From Rhynchopus sp. YZ270_cl-10 (taxonomy: Eukaryota > Euglenozoa > Diplonemea > Diplonemida > Diplonemidae): a stretch of 64,000 nucleotides of DNA. The DNA lies in NCBI GenBank assembly GCA_964035575.1, contig OZ037841.1:744001-808000 (forward strand). The letters run 5' to 3'. The translations under genes were made by a program, and so were the position numbers. Below the pieces are notes generated by a model. The model saw only the letters and a list, made by a program, of their open reading frames with translations. It was not told the origin of the DNA and did no database searches. Shown one piece after another: positions 41,701-54,551 of this stretch. Numbering within the stretch: the first letter of the stretch is position 1; the number at the start of each line of letters is the position of its first letter.

Positions 41701-44700
41701 TTTTGGATGCGTTACAACGCGCTGCTTTCGACGCGTTGTTTTGGATGCGTTACAACGCGCTGTTTTCGACGCGTTGTTTTGGTTGCGTTACAACGCGCTG
41801 CTTTCGACGCGTTGTTTTGTTTGCGTTACAACGCGCTGCTTTCGACGCGTTGTTTTGGATGCGTTACAACGCGCTGCTTTCGACGCGTTGTTTTGGATGC
41901 GTTACAACGCGCTGCTTTCGACGCGTTGTTTTGGTTGCGTTACAACGCGTTGTTTTCGACGCGTTGTTTTGTTTGCGTTACAACGCGCTGCTTTGGACGC
42001 GTTGTTTTGGTTGCGTTACAACGCGAAGCTTTCGACGCGTTGTTTTGTTTGCGTTACAACGCGCTGCTTTCGACGTGTTGTTTTGGTTGCGTTACAACGC
42101 GCTGCTTTCGACGCGTTGTTTTGGTTGCGTTACAACGCGCTGCTTTCGACGCGTTGTTTTGTTTGCGTTACAACGCGCTGCTTTCGACGTGTTGTTTTGG
42201 TTGCGTTACAACGCGCTGCTTTCGACGCGTTGTTTTGGTTGCGTTACAACGCGCTGTTTTCGACGCGTTGTTTTGGTTGCGTTACAACGCGCTGCTTTCG
42301 ACGCGTTGTTTTGTTTGCGTTACAACGCGCTGCTTTCGACGCGTTGTTTTGGATGCGTTACAACGCGATGCTTTCGACGCGTTGTTTTGGATGCGTTACA
42401 ACGCGCTGCTTTCGACCCGTTGTTTTGGTTGCGTTACAACGCGCTGCTTTCGACGCGTTGTTTTGGTTGCGTTACAACGCGCTGTTTTCGACGCGTTGTT
42501 TTGGTTGCGTTACAACGCGCTGCTTTCGACGCGTTGTTTTGGATGCGTTACAACGCGATGCTTTCGACGCGTTGTTTTGGATGCGTTACAACGCGCTGCT
42601 TTCGACGCGTTGTTTTGGTTGCGTTACAACGCGCTGCTTTCGACGCGTTGTTTTGGTTGCGTTACAACGCGCTGCTTTCGACGCGTTGTTTTGGTTGCGT
42701 TACAACGCGCTGTTTTCGACGCGTTGTTTTGGTTGCGTTACAACGCGCTGCTTTCGACGCGTTGTTTTGGTTGCGTTACAACGCGCTGTTTTCGACGCGT
42801 TGTTTTGTTTGCGTTACAACGCGCTGCTTTCGACGCGTTGTTTTGGTTGCGTTACAACGCGCTGCTTTCGACGCGTTGTTTTGGATGCGTTACAACGCGC
42901 TGCTTTCGACGCGTTGTTTTGGTTGCGTTACAACGCGTTGTTTTCGACGCGTTGTTTTGGTTGCGTTACAACGCACTGTTTTCGACGCGTTGTTTTGGTT
43001 GCGTTACAACGCGCTGCTTTCGACGCGTTGTTTTGGTTGCGTTACAACGCGTTGTTTTCGACGCGTTGTTTTGTTTGCGTTACAACGCGCTGTTTTCGAC
43101 GCGTTGTTTTGGTTGCGTTACAACGCGCTGCTTTCGACGCGTTGTTTTGGTTGCGTTACAACGCGTTGTTTTCGACGCGTTGTTTTGGTTGCGTTACAAC
43201 GCACTGTTTTCGACGCGTTGTTTTGGTTGCGTTACAACGCGCTGCTTTCGACGCGTTGTTTTGGTTGCGTTACAACGCGTTGTTTTCGACGCGTTGTTTT
43301 GTTTGCGTTACAACGCGCTGCTTTGGACGCGTTGTTTTGGTTGCGTTACAACGCGCTGCTTTCGACGCGTTGTTTTGGTTGCGTTACAACGCGTTGTTTT
43401 CGACGCGTTGTTTTGTTTGCGCTACAACGCGCTGTTTTCGACGCGTTGTTTTGGTTGCGTTACAACGCGCTGCTTTCGACGCGTTGTTTTGGTTGCGTTA
43501 CAACGCGTTGTTTTCGACGCGTTGTTTTGGTTGCGTTCCAACGCGCTGTTTTCGACGCGTTGTTTTGTTTGCGTTACAACGCGATGCTTACGAAGCGTTG
43601 TTTTGGTTGCGTTACAACGCGATGCTTTCGACGCGTTGTTTTGGTTGCGTTACAACGCGCTGCTTTCGACGCGTTGTTTTGGTTGCGTTACAACGCGCTG
43701 TTTTCGACGCGTTGTTTTGGTTGCGTTACAACGCGTGGCTTTCGACGCGTTGTTTTGGTTGCGTTGCAACGCGCTGCTTTCGACGCGTTGTTTTGTTTGC
43801 GTTACAACGCGCTGTTTTCGACGCGTTGTTTTGGTTGCGTTACAACGCGTGGCTTTCGACACGTTGTTTTGGTTGCGTCACAACGCGCTGTTTTCGACGC
43901 GTTGTTTTGGTTGCGTCACAACGCGCTGTTTTCGACGCGTTGTTTTGGATGCGTTGCAACGCGCTGCTTTCGACGCGTTGTTTTGGTTGCGTTGCAACGC
44001 GCTGCTTTCGACGCGTTGTTTTGTTTGCGTTACAACGCGCTGTTTTCGACGCGTTGTTTTGTTTGCGTTACAACGCGTGGCTTTCGACACGTTGTTTTGG
44101 TTGCGTCACAACGCGCTGTTTTCGACGCGTTGTTTTGGTTGCGTCACAACGCGCTGTTTTCGACGCGTTGTTTTGGATGCGTTACAGCGCGCTGTTTTCG
44201 ACGCGTTGTTTTGGTTGCGTCACAACGCGCTCTTTTCGACACGTTGTTTTGGTTGCGTTACAACGCGCTGCTTTCGACGCGTTGTTTTGGTTGCGTTACA
44301 ACGCGCTGCTTTCGACGCGTTGTATTGGTTGCTTTACAACGCGCTGTTTTCGACGCGTGGTTTTGGTTGCGTTACAACGCGTGGCTTTCGACGCGTTGTT
44401 TTGATTGCGTTACAACGCGCTGGTTTCGACGCGTTGTATTGGTTGCTTTACAACGCGCTCTTTTCGACGCGTTGTTTTGGTTGCGTCACAACGCGCTGCT
44501 TTCGACGCGTTGTTTTGGTTGCGTTACAACGCGTGGCTTTCGACACGTTGTTTTGGATGCGTTACAACGCGTGGCTTTCGACACGTTGTTTTGGATGCGT
44601 TACAACGCGTGGCTTTCGACACGTTGTTTTAGTTGCGTTTCAACGCGTGGCTTTCTACGCGTTGTTTTGGTTGCGTTACAACGCGATGCTTTCGACGCGT

Positions 44701-47700
44701 TGTTTTGGTTGCGTCACAACGCGCTGTTTTCGACGCGTTGTTTTGGATGCGTTACAACGCGCTGCTTTCGACGCGTTGTTTTGGTTGCGTTACAACGCGC
44801 TGCTTTCGACGCGTTGTTTTGGTTGCGTTACAACGCGCTGTTTTCGACGCGTTGTTTTGGTTGCGTTACAACGCGCTGTTTTCGACGCGTTGTTTTGGTT
44901 GCGTTACAACGCGCTGTTTTCGACGCGTTGTTTTGTTTGCGTTACAACGCGCTGCTTTCGACGCGTTGTTTTGGTTGCGTTACAACGCGCTGCTTTCGAC
45001 GCGTTGTTTTGGATGCGTTACAACGCGCTGCTTTCGACGCGTTGTTTTGGTTGCGTTACAACGCGTTGTTTTCGACGCGTTGTTTTGTTTGCGTTACAAC
45101 GCGCTGTTTTCGACGCGTTGTTTTGGTTGCGTTACAACGCGCTGCTTTCGACGCGTTGTTTTGGTTGCGTTACAACGCGTTGTTTTCGACGCGTTGTTTT
45201 GGTTGCGTTACAACGCACTGTTTTCGACGCGTTGTTTTGGTTGCGTTACAACGCGCTGCTTTCGACGCGTTGTTTTGGTTGCGTTACAACGCGTTGTTTT
45301 CGACGCGTTGTTTTGTTTGCGTTACAACGCGCTGCTTTGGACGCGTTGTTTTGGTTGCGTTACAACGCGCTGCTTTCGACGCGTTGTTTTGGTTGCGTTA
45401 CAACGCGTTGTTTTCGACGCGTTGTTTTGTTTGCGTTACAACGCGCTGTTTTCGACGCGTTGTTTTGGTTGCGTTACAACGCGCTGCTTTCGACGCGTTG
45501 TTTTGGTTGCGTTACAACGCGTTGTTTTCGACGCGTTGTTTTGGTTGCGTTCCAACGCGCTGTTTTCGACGCGTTGTTTTGTTTGCGTTACAACGCGATG
45601 CTTTCGACGCGTTGTTTTGGTTGCGTTACAACGCGATGCTTTCGACGCGTTGTTTTGGTTGCGTTACAACGCGCTGCTTTCGACGCGTTGTTTTGGTTGC
45701 GTTACAACGCGCTGTTTTCGACGCGTTGTTTTGGTTGCGTTACAACGCGTGGCTTTCGACGCGTTGTTTTGGTTGCGTTACAACGCGCTGCTTTCTACGC
45801 GTTGTTTTGTTTGCGTTACAACGCGCTGCTTTCGACGCGTTGTTTTGTTTGCGTTACAACGCGATGCTTTCGACGCGTTGTTTTGGTTGCGTTACAACGC
45901 ACTGTTTTCGACGCGTTGTTTTGGTTGCGTTACAACGCGCTGCTTTCGACGCGTTGTTTTGGTTGCGTTACAACGCGTTGTTTTCGACGCGTTGTTTTGT
46001 TTGCGTTACAACGCGCTGTTTTCGACGCGTTGTTTTGGTTGCGTTACAACGCGCTGCTTTCGACGCGTTGTTTTGGTTGCGTTACAACGCGTTGTTTTCG
46101 ACGCGTTGTTTTGGTTGCGTTACAACGCACTGTTTTCGACGCGTTGTTTTGGTTGCGTTACAACGCGCTGCTTTCGACGCGTTGTTTTGGTTGCGTTACA
46201 ACGCGTTGTTTTCGACGCGTTGTTTTGTTTGCGTTACAACGCGCTGCTTTGGACGCGTTGTTTTGGTTGCGTTACAACGCGCTGCTTTCGACGCGTTGTT
46301 TTGGTTGCGTTACAACGCGTTGTTTTCGACGCGTTGTTTTGTTTGCGCTACAACGCGCTGTTTTCGACGCGTTGTTTTGGTTGCGTTACAACGCGCTGCT
46401 TTCGACGCGTTGTTTTGGTTGCGTTACAACGCGTTGTTTTCGACGCGTTGTTTTGGTTGCGTTCCAACGCGCTGTTTTCGACGCGTTGTTTTGTTTGCGT
46501 TACAACGCGATGCTTACGAAGCGTTGTTTTGGTTGCGTTACAACGCGATGCTTTCGACGCGTTGTTTTGGTTGCGTTACAACGCGCTGCTTTCGACGCGT
46601 TGTTTTGGTTGCGTTACAACGCGCTGTTTTCGACGCGTTGTTTTGGTTGCGTTACAACGCGTGGCTTTCGACGCGTTGTTTTGGTTGCGTTGCAACGCGC
46701 TGCTTTCGACGCGTTGTTTTGTTTGCGTTACAACGCGCTGTTTTCGACGCGTTGTTTTGGTTGCGTTACAACGCGCTGTTTTCGACGCGTTGTTTTGTTT
46801 GCGTTACAACGCGTGGCTTTCGACACGTTGTTTTGGTTGCGTCACAACGCGCTGTTTTCGACGCGTTGTTTTGGTTGCGTCACAACGCGCTGTTTTCGAC
46901 GCGTTGTTTTGGATGCGTTACAGCGCGCTGTTTTCGACGCGTTGTTTTGGTTGCGTCACAACGCGCTCTTTTCGACACGTTGTTTTGGTTGCGTTACAAC
47001 GCGCTGCTTTCGACGCGTTGTTTTGGTTGCGTTACAACGCGCTGCTTTCGACGCGTTGTATTGGTTGCTTTACAACGCGCTGTTTTCGACGCGTGGTTTT
47101 GGTTGCGTTACAACGCGTGGCTTTCGACGCGTTGTTTTGATTGCGTTACAACGCGCTGGTTTCGACGCGTTGTATTGGTTGCTTTACAACGCGCTCTTTT
47201 CGACGCGTTGTTTTGGTTGCGTCACAACGCGCTGCTTTCGACGCGTTGTTTTGGTTGCGTTACAACGCGTGGCTTTCGACACGTTGTTTTGGATGCGTTA
47301 CAACGCGTGGCTTTCGACACGTTGTTTTGGATGCGTTACAACGCGTGGCTTTCGACACGTTGTTTTAGTTGCGTTTCAACGCGTGGCTTTCTACGCGTTG
47401 TTTTGGTTGCGTTACAACGCGATGCTTTCGACGCGTTGTTTTGGTTGCGTCACAACGCGCTGTTTTCGACGCGTTGTTTTGGATGCGTTACAACGCGCTG
47501 CTTTCGACGCGTTGTTTTGGTTGCGTTACAACGCGCTGCTTTCGACGCGTTGTTTTGGTTGCGTTACAACGCGCTGTTTTCGACGCGTTGTTTTGGTTGC
47601 GTTACAACGCGCTGTTTTCGACGCGTTGTTTTGGTTGCGTTACAACGCGCTGTTTTCGACGCGTTGTTTTGTTTGCGTTACAACGCGCTGCTTTCGACGC

Positions 47701-50700
47701 GTTGTTTTGGTTGCGTTACAACGCGCTGCTTTCGACGCGTTGTTTTGGATGCGTTACAACGCGCTGCTTTCGACGCGTTGTTTTGGTTGCGTTACAACGC
47801 GTTGTTTTCGACGCGTTGTTTTGTTTGCGTTACAACGCGCTGTTTTCGACGCGTTGTTTTGGTTGCGTTACAACGCGCTGCTTTCGACGCGTTGTTTTGG
47901 TTGCGTTACAACGCGTTGTTTTCGACGCGTTGTTTTGGTTGCGTTACAACGCACTGTTTTCGACGCGTTGTTTTGGTTGCGTTACAACGCGCTGCTTTCG
48001 ACGCGTTGTTTTGGTTGCGTTACAACGCGTTGTTTTCGACGCGTTGTTTTGTTTGCGTTACAACGCGCTGCTTTGGACGCGTTGTTTTGGTTGCGTTACA
48101 ACGCGCTGCTTTCGACGCGTTGTTTTGGTTGCGTTACAACGCGTTGTTTTCGACGCGTTGTTTTGTTTGCGTTACAACGCGCTGTTTTCGACGCGTTGTT
48201 TTGGTTGCGTTACAACGCGCTGCTTTCGACGCGTTGTTTTGGTTGCGTTACAACGCGTTGTTTTCGACGCGTTGTTTTGGTTGCGTTCCAACGCGCTGTT
48301 TTCGACGCGTTGTTTTGTTTGCGTTACAACGCGATGCTTTCGACGCGTTGTTTTGGTTGCGTTACAACGCGATGCTTTCGACGCGTTGTTTTGGTTGCGT
48401 TACAACGCGCTGCTTTCGACGCGTTGTTTTGGTTGCGTTACAACGCGCTGTTTTCGACGCGTTGTTTTGGTTGCGTTACAACGCGTGGCTTTCGACGCGT
48501 TGTTTTGGTTGCGTTACAACGCGCTGCTTTCTACGCGTTGTTTTGTTTGCGTTACAACGCGCTGCTTTCGACGCGTTGTTTTGTTTGCGTTACAACGCGA
48601 TGCTTTCGACGCGTTGTTTTGGTTGCGTTACAACGCGCTGTTTTCGACGCGTTGTTTTGGTTGCGTTACAACGCGTGGCTTTCGACGCGTTGTTTTGGTT
48701 GCGTTACAACGCGCTGCTTTCTACGCGTTGTTTTGTTTGCGTTACAACGCGCTGCTTTCGACGCGTTGTTTTGTTTGCGTTACAACGCGATGCTTTCGAC
48801 GCGTTGTTTTGGTTGCGTTACAACGCACTGTTTTCGACGCGTTGTTTTGGTTGCGTTACAACGCGCTGCTTTCGACGCGTTGTTTTGGTTGCGTTACAAC
48901 GCGTTGTTTTCGACGCGTTGTTTTGTTTGCGTTACAACGCGCTGTTTTCGACGCGTTGTTTTGGTTGCGTTACAACGCGCTGCTTTCGACGCGTTGTTTT
49001 GGTTGCGTTACAACGCGTTGTTTTCGACGCGTTGTTTTGGTTGCGTTACAACGCACTGTTTTCGACGCGTTGTTTTGGTTGCGTTACAACGCGCTGCTTT
49101 CGACGCGTTGTTTTGGTTGCGTTACAACGCGTTGTTTTCGACGCGTTGTTTTGTTTGCGTTACAACGCGCTGCTTTGGACGCGTTGTTTTGGTTGCGTTA
49201 CAACGCGCTGCTTTCGACGCGTTGTTTTGGTTGCGTTACAACGCGTTGTTTTCGACGCGTTGTTTTGTTTGCGCTACAACGCGCTGTTTTCGACGCGTTG
49301 TTTTGGTTGCGTTACAACGCGCTGCTTTCGACGCGTTGTTTTGGTTGCGTTACAACGCGCTGTTTTCGACGCGTTGTTTTGTTTGCGTTACAACGCGATG
49401 CTTACGAAGCGTTGTTTTGGTTGCGTTACAACGCGATGCTTTCGACGCGTTGTTTTGGTTGCGTTACAACGCGCTGCTTTCGACGCGTTGTTTTGGTTGC
49501 GTTACAACGCGCTGTTTTCGACGCGTTGTTTTGGTTGCGTTACAACGCGTGGCTTTCGACGCGTTGTTTTGGTTGCGTTGCAACGCGCTGCTTTCGACGC
49601 GTTGTTTTGTTTGCGTTACAACGCGCTGTTTTCGACGCGTTGTTTTGGTTGCGTTACAACGCGCTGTTTTCGACGCGTTGTTTTGTTTGCGTTACAACGC
49701 GTGGCTTTCGACACGTTGTTTTGGTTGCGTCACAACGCGCTGTTTTCGACGCGTTGTTTTGGTTGCGTCACAACGCGCTGTTTTCGACGCGTTGTTTTGG
49801 ATGCGTTACAGCGCGCTGTTTTCGACGCGTTGTTTTGGTTGCGTCACAACGCGCTCTTTTCGACACGTTGTTTTGGTTGCGTTACAACGCGCTGCTTTCG
49901 ACGCGTTGTTTTGGTTGCGTTACAACGCGCTGCTTTCGACGCGTTGTATTGGTTGCTTTACAACGCGCTGTTTTCGACGCGTGGTTTTGGTTGCGTTACA
50001 ACGCGTGGCTTTCGACGCGTTGTTTTGATTGCGTTACAACGCGCTGGTTTCGACGCGTTGTATTGGTTGCGTTACAACGCGCTGGTTTGGACGCGTTGTA
50101 TTGGTTGCTTTACAACGCGCTCTTTTCGACGCGTTGTTTTGGTTGCGTTACAACGCGTGGCTTTCGACACGTTGTTTTGGATGCGTTACAACGCGTGGCT
50201 TTCGACACGTTGTTTTGGATGCGTTACAACGCGTGGCTTTCGACACGTTGTTTTAGTTGCGTTTCAACGCGTGGCTTTCTACGCGTTGTTTTGGTTGCGT
50301 TACAACGCGATGCTTTCGACGCGTTGTTTTGGTTGCGTCACAACGCGCTGTTTTCGACGCGTTGTTTTGGATGCGTTACAACGCGCTGCTTTCGACGCGT
50401 TGTTTTGGTTGCGTTACAACGCGCTGCTTTCGACGCGTTGTTTTGGTTGCGTTACAACGCGCTGTTTTCGACGCGTTGTTTTGGTTGCGTTACAACGCGC
50501 TGTTTTCGACGCGTTGTTTTGGTTGCGTTACAACGCGCTGTTTTCGACGCGTTGTTTTGTTTGCGTTACAACGCGCTGCTTTCGACGCGTTGTTTTGGTT
50601 GCGTTACAACGCGCTGCTTTCGACGCGTTGTTTTGGATGCGTTACAACGCGCTGCTTTCGACGCGTTGTTTTGGTTGCGTTACAACGCGTTGTTTTCGAC

Positions 50701-52566
50701 GCGTTGTTTTGTTTGCGTTACAACGCGCTGTTTTCGACGCGTTGTTTTGGTTGCGTTACAACGCGCTGCTTTCGACGCGTTGTTTTGGTTGCGTTACAAC
50801 GCGTTGTTTTCGACGCGTTGTTTTGGTTGCGTTACAACGCACTGTTTTCGACGCGTTGTTTTGGTTGCGTTACAACGCGCTGCTTTCGACGCGTTGTTTT
50901 GCTTGCGTTACAACGCGTTGTTTTCGACGCGTTGTTTTGTTTGCGTTACAACGCGCTGCTTTGGACGCGTTGTTTTGGTTGCGTTACAACGCGCTGCTTT
51001 CGACGCGTTGTTTTGGTTGCGTTACAACGCGTTGTTTTCGACGCGTTGTTTTGTTTGCGTTACAACGCGCTGTTTTCGACGCGTTGTTTTGGTTGCGTTA
51101 CAACGCGCTGCTTTCGACGCGTTGTTTTGGTTGCGTTACAACGCGTTGTTTTCGACGCGTTGTTTTGGTTGCGTTCCAACGCGCTGTTTTCGACGCGTTG
51201 TTTTGTTTGCGTTACAACGCGATGCTTTCGACGCGTTGTTTTGGTTGCGTTACAACGCGATGCTTTCGACGCGTTGTTTTGGTTGCGTTACAACGCGCTG
51301 CTTTCGACGCGTTGTTTTGGTTGCGTTACAACGCGCTGTTTTCGACGCGTTGTTTTGGTTGCGTTACAACGCGTGGCTTTCGACGCGTTGTTTTGGTTGC
51401 GTTACAACGCGCTGCTTTCTACGCGTTGTTTTGTTTGCGTTACAACGCGCTGCTTTCGACGCGTTGTTTTGTTTGCGTTACAACGCGATGCTTTCGACGC
51501 GTTGTTTTGGTTGCGTTACAACGCACTGTTTTCGACGCGTTGTTTTGGTTGCGTTACAACGCGCTGCTTTCGACGCGTTGTTTTGGTTGCGTTACAACGC
51601 GTTGTTTTCGACGCGTTGTTTTGTTTGCGTTACAACGCGCTGTTTTCGACGCGTTGTTTTGGTTGCGTTACAACGCGCTGCTTTCGACGCGTTGTTTTGG
51701 TTGCGTTACAACGCGTTGTTTTCGACGCGTTGTTTTGTTTGCGTTACAACGCGCTGTTTTCGACGCGTTGTTTTGGTTGCGTTACAACGCGCTGCTTTCG
51801 ACGCGTTGTTTTGGTTGCGTTACAACGCGTTGTTTTCGACGCGTTGTTTTGGTTGCGTTACAACGCACTGTTTTCGACGCGTTGTTTTGGTTGCGTTACA
51901 ACGCGCTGCTTTCGACGCGTTGTTTTGGTTGCGTTACAACGCGTTGTTTTCGACGCGTTGTTTTGTTTGCGTTACAACGCGCTGCTTTGGACGCGTTGTT
52001 TTGGTTGCGTTACAACGCGCTGCTTTCGACGCGTTGTTTTGGTTGCGTTACAACGCGTTGTTTTCGACGCGTTGTTTTGTTTGCGCTACAACGCGCTGTT
52101 TTCGACGCGTTGTTTTGGTTGCGTTACAACGCGCTGCTTTCGACGCGTTGTTTTGGTTGCGTTACAACGCGTTGTTTTCGACGCGTTGTTTTGGTTGCGT
52201 TCCAACGCGCTGTTTTCGACGCGTTGTTTTGTTTGCGTTACAACGCGATGCTTACGAAGCGTTGTTTTGGTTGCGTTACAACGCGATGCTTTCGACGCGT
52301 TGTTTTGGTTGCGTTACAACGCGCTGCTTTCGACGCGTTGTTTTGGTTGCGTTACAACGCGCTGTTTTCGACGCGTTGTTTTGGTTGCGTTACAACGCGT
52401 GGCTTTCGACGCGTTGTTTTGGTTGCGTTGCAACGCGCTGCTTTCGACGCGTTGTTTTGTTTGCGTTACAACGCGCTGTTTTCGACGCGTTGTTTTGGTT
52501 GCGTTACAACGCGCTGTTTTCGACGCGTTGTTTTGTTTGCGTTACAACGCGTGGCTTTCGACACGT
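32741..52566 (+). repeat. 38-bp satellite array, left part (~522 monomers)
   Basis: Head-to-tail copies of a monomer that reads GCGTTACAACGCGCTGCTTT followed by CGACGCGTTGTTTTGGTT, all in one orientation. Variation is concentrated at a few sites: the four bases after AACGCG (CTGC, CTGT, TTGT, ATGC, TGGC, CTCT, CTGG), TTGGTT/TTGGAT/TTGTTT, GTTAC/GTCAC, and CGACGCG/CGACACG. Register is exact: the word after CGCGTTG starts at 32771, 33531, 39307, 44399, 47135 and 50023, all separated by whole multiples of 38. Each monomer has six CpG, one ACGCGT site and an inverted pair CAACGCG-N10-CGCGTTG. Left-hand monomers are more mixed than those after 44 kb. Confidence 0.98.
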
Positions 52567-52796
52567 CAAGGCTCTAAGTCGACAGTGTGTCTTTGTGTCT
52601 AGACACTGTCGAAAGACACAAAGACACAAAGACACACTGTGTCTTTTGTCGAAGACACAGTGTGTCTTTGTCGACTGTCGACTGTGTCTTGTCGAAAAAA
52701 AAAAATTTTTTTTTTTTCGACATCACAAAAATTTTTCACCCAAAAAAAAAATTTTTTTTTGGGACCCGCGGGCACCGGGCATGCAAATAAAGCAAG

Positions 52797-53482
52797 AATT
52801 TTGATGTTTTGAGCATCTAGAATTTATTTCCCGGTCATTTTGTGTACCCTGTACATTTTGTATGGGCCAGCGACTTGTCGAAAAATCGAAAAAAAATCGA
52901 AAAAAAAAATTTTTTTTTTGGGAAAATTTCGACCCTGAGGTGGGTTTTTGGGCACCAAAAAATGCAAAAAAACGCAAAAATCGGGTTTATGTCCCTGAGG
53001 GCCGGTTTATGGCCCGCCCTCTGGCCCACAGTTTCTACAGTTTTTTGGCCCCGAGGGCCAGTTTTTGGCCCCCAGGACCCTCGGGGCCATAAACCGGACC
53101 CTCAGGGCCATAAACTGGACCCTCAGGGCCATAAACTAGACCCTCAGGGCCATAAACTGGACCTTCGGGGCCATAAACTAGCAAAATTTTTTTTTTGGCA
53201 AAGACAATTTTCAGCTGAAAAAAAAATTTTTTTTTGGGCTCAGACTGTCCCAAAAATGCAAAAAAACGCAAAATTTTGATGTTTTGAGCATCACATATTT
53301 ATTCCCCGGCTATTTTGTGCATAAAATAATACCCCACCCTGTACAGTTTGTATGGGCCAGCACCTTAGCAAAAAATCAAAAAATCTCAAAAAAAAAATTT
53401 TTTTTTTCGGGAAAATTTCGACCCCTGACCTGGGTTTTTGGGCACCAAAAAATGCGAAAAAACGCAAAAATCGGGTGTTTTG
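52797..53482 (+). repeat. Internal duplication in the inserted element, offset ~475 bp
   Basis: About 52797-52988 and 53272-53482 share TTTTGATGTTTTGAGCATC, TTTGTATGGGCCAGC, an A-run/T-run palindrome, GGAAAATTTCGACCC and TGGGTTTTTGGGCACCAAAA in the same order, with many differences between them. Confidence 0.8.
53077..53181 (+). repeat. 21-bp tandem repeat, 5 copies
   Basis: Five units of ACCCTCAGGGCCATAAACTG plus G, with one to four changes each. CCCTCAGGG inside the unit is nearly self-complementary. Confidence 0.9.
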
Positions 53483-53812
53483 ACCATCTGTGGGTACACA
53501 AAACACACTTCTGTGTATAAGCCTACAACAATACAGTGGTTATACAGTGGTTGCCATCGGCCCATCGGGCGGGTCCATAAACCGTCCCTCACGGACATAA
53601 AGTACCATATGCCCGCCCTCGGGCCGGTTTATGGCCCTCGGGCACCCAAAAACGCCCCTCGGGCCCTACGGGCCCTCGGGGCGTTTTTGGGTGCCCTCGG
53701 GGCCATAAACCGGCCCTCGGGGCGGGTCATAAAGTACTAGTTTTGACCATCTGTGGTTACACAAAACACACTTCTGTGTACAAGCCTACACCAATACAGT
53801 GGTAATACAAGG
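53477..53812 (+). repeat. Second internal duplication in the inserted element
   Basis: 53477-53551 and 53740-53812 share GTTTTGACCATCTGTGG, ACACAAAACACACTTCTGTG and ACAATACAGTGGT-like words, flanking the large palindrome at 53610-53728. Confidence 0.8.
53610..53728. repeat. Large imperfect palindrome, arms ~55 bp
   Basis: From the centre TAC at 53667-53669, the arms read GGGCCC outwards, then CGTTTTTGGGTGCCC, then CCATAAACCGGCCC on both sides. Differences are mostly GA against TC and two single-base length changes. It could extrude a long hairpin. Confidence 0.9.
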
Positions 53813-54551
53813 CGATTTTTGGCCAAAAAAAATTTTTTTTTTTTGCCCAAAATCAGGCGTGGTACCTCATAAAATTGCCCGATAAATCCAATGAAAACCT
53901 CAGATTGGGCAAATTATGAAAAAAATTTTCAAGTCGAATTTTCAGCCAAAATACGGCTATTTTGGTCATACCTTACGTACTGACAGTACCCCAGAAAGTA
54001 GTTGTCGAAAAAAAAAAAGTTCAAAAAAAAAAAAAATTTTTTTTTTTCGCAAAGGCAAATTGAGTTCTTTTGATCTTTTTTTGCAGAAAAACGCGGGGAA
54101 ATGCCTTAAAAAGGCTCAAAAGTTGAAAATTCTGGCTTTATTTGAAAGATAGGGCCAGAACTAGGAAAAAAGGGCCAAAAAAAAAAAATAAGGTTCGTAA
54201 GGCAAAACCGAATTCCATAATTTCCAAAAAAAAAAAAAAAAAAAAAAAATGGCAAAATTTTTTCAACGACCAAAAAAAAAAAAAATTTTTTTTTTTTTTA
54301 TGGGGGTCGCGACCCGGGTCGCGGGGGTCTCGGGGAAATGGTCGTCTTGTTCGCCTTTGTTGCTTATAAGGCCATATGACCCAAAAATTTTTTTTTCGAC
54401 ATCACAAAAAAAAATTTTTTTTTTTCCTAACAAAAAAAAAAAAAAAAATTTCACGCAGGGTCACCAAAAAAAAAAATTTTTTTTTTTCGACTTTTCGACA
54501 GTCGGCCGACAGTCGGCCGACAGGGGCCGACACTGTCGACTTAGAGCCTTG

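Larger units (their letters stand above)
52567..54551. mobile_element. Non-autonomous DNA element inserted in the satellite (22-bp TIR, 7-bp TSD)
   Basis: Ends are perfect 22-bp inverted repeats beginning CAAGGCTCTAAGTCGACAGT at 52567-52588 and complementary at 54530-54551. The satellite word GACACGT is duplicated on both sides (52560-52566 and 54552-54558), and the array resumes in phase. The unfilled site is present in neighbouring blocks, for example 49710-49716, 2850 bp (75 monomers) upstream. The interior has A-run/T-run palindromes, a large GC palindrome, a 21-bp tandem repeat and internal duplications, but no transposase. Superfamily is unclear; a 7-bp duplication is uncommon. Confidence 0.9.

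Noticed and set aside
39465-52577. Open frame of 4370 codons over the satellite, and similar frames of 3851, 3571, 2027, 1975, 1811 and 1777 codons
   Set aside because: They arise because the 38-bp monomer has no stop in any plus frame. All three frames are open at once and encode the same cycle, and variants fall without regard to frame, so no single protein is being maintained.
52587-52804. Frames running from satellite into the inserted element
   Set aside because: They are read-through of the stop-free satellite into A/T-run DNA, with no independent coding signal.
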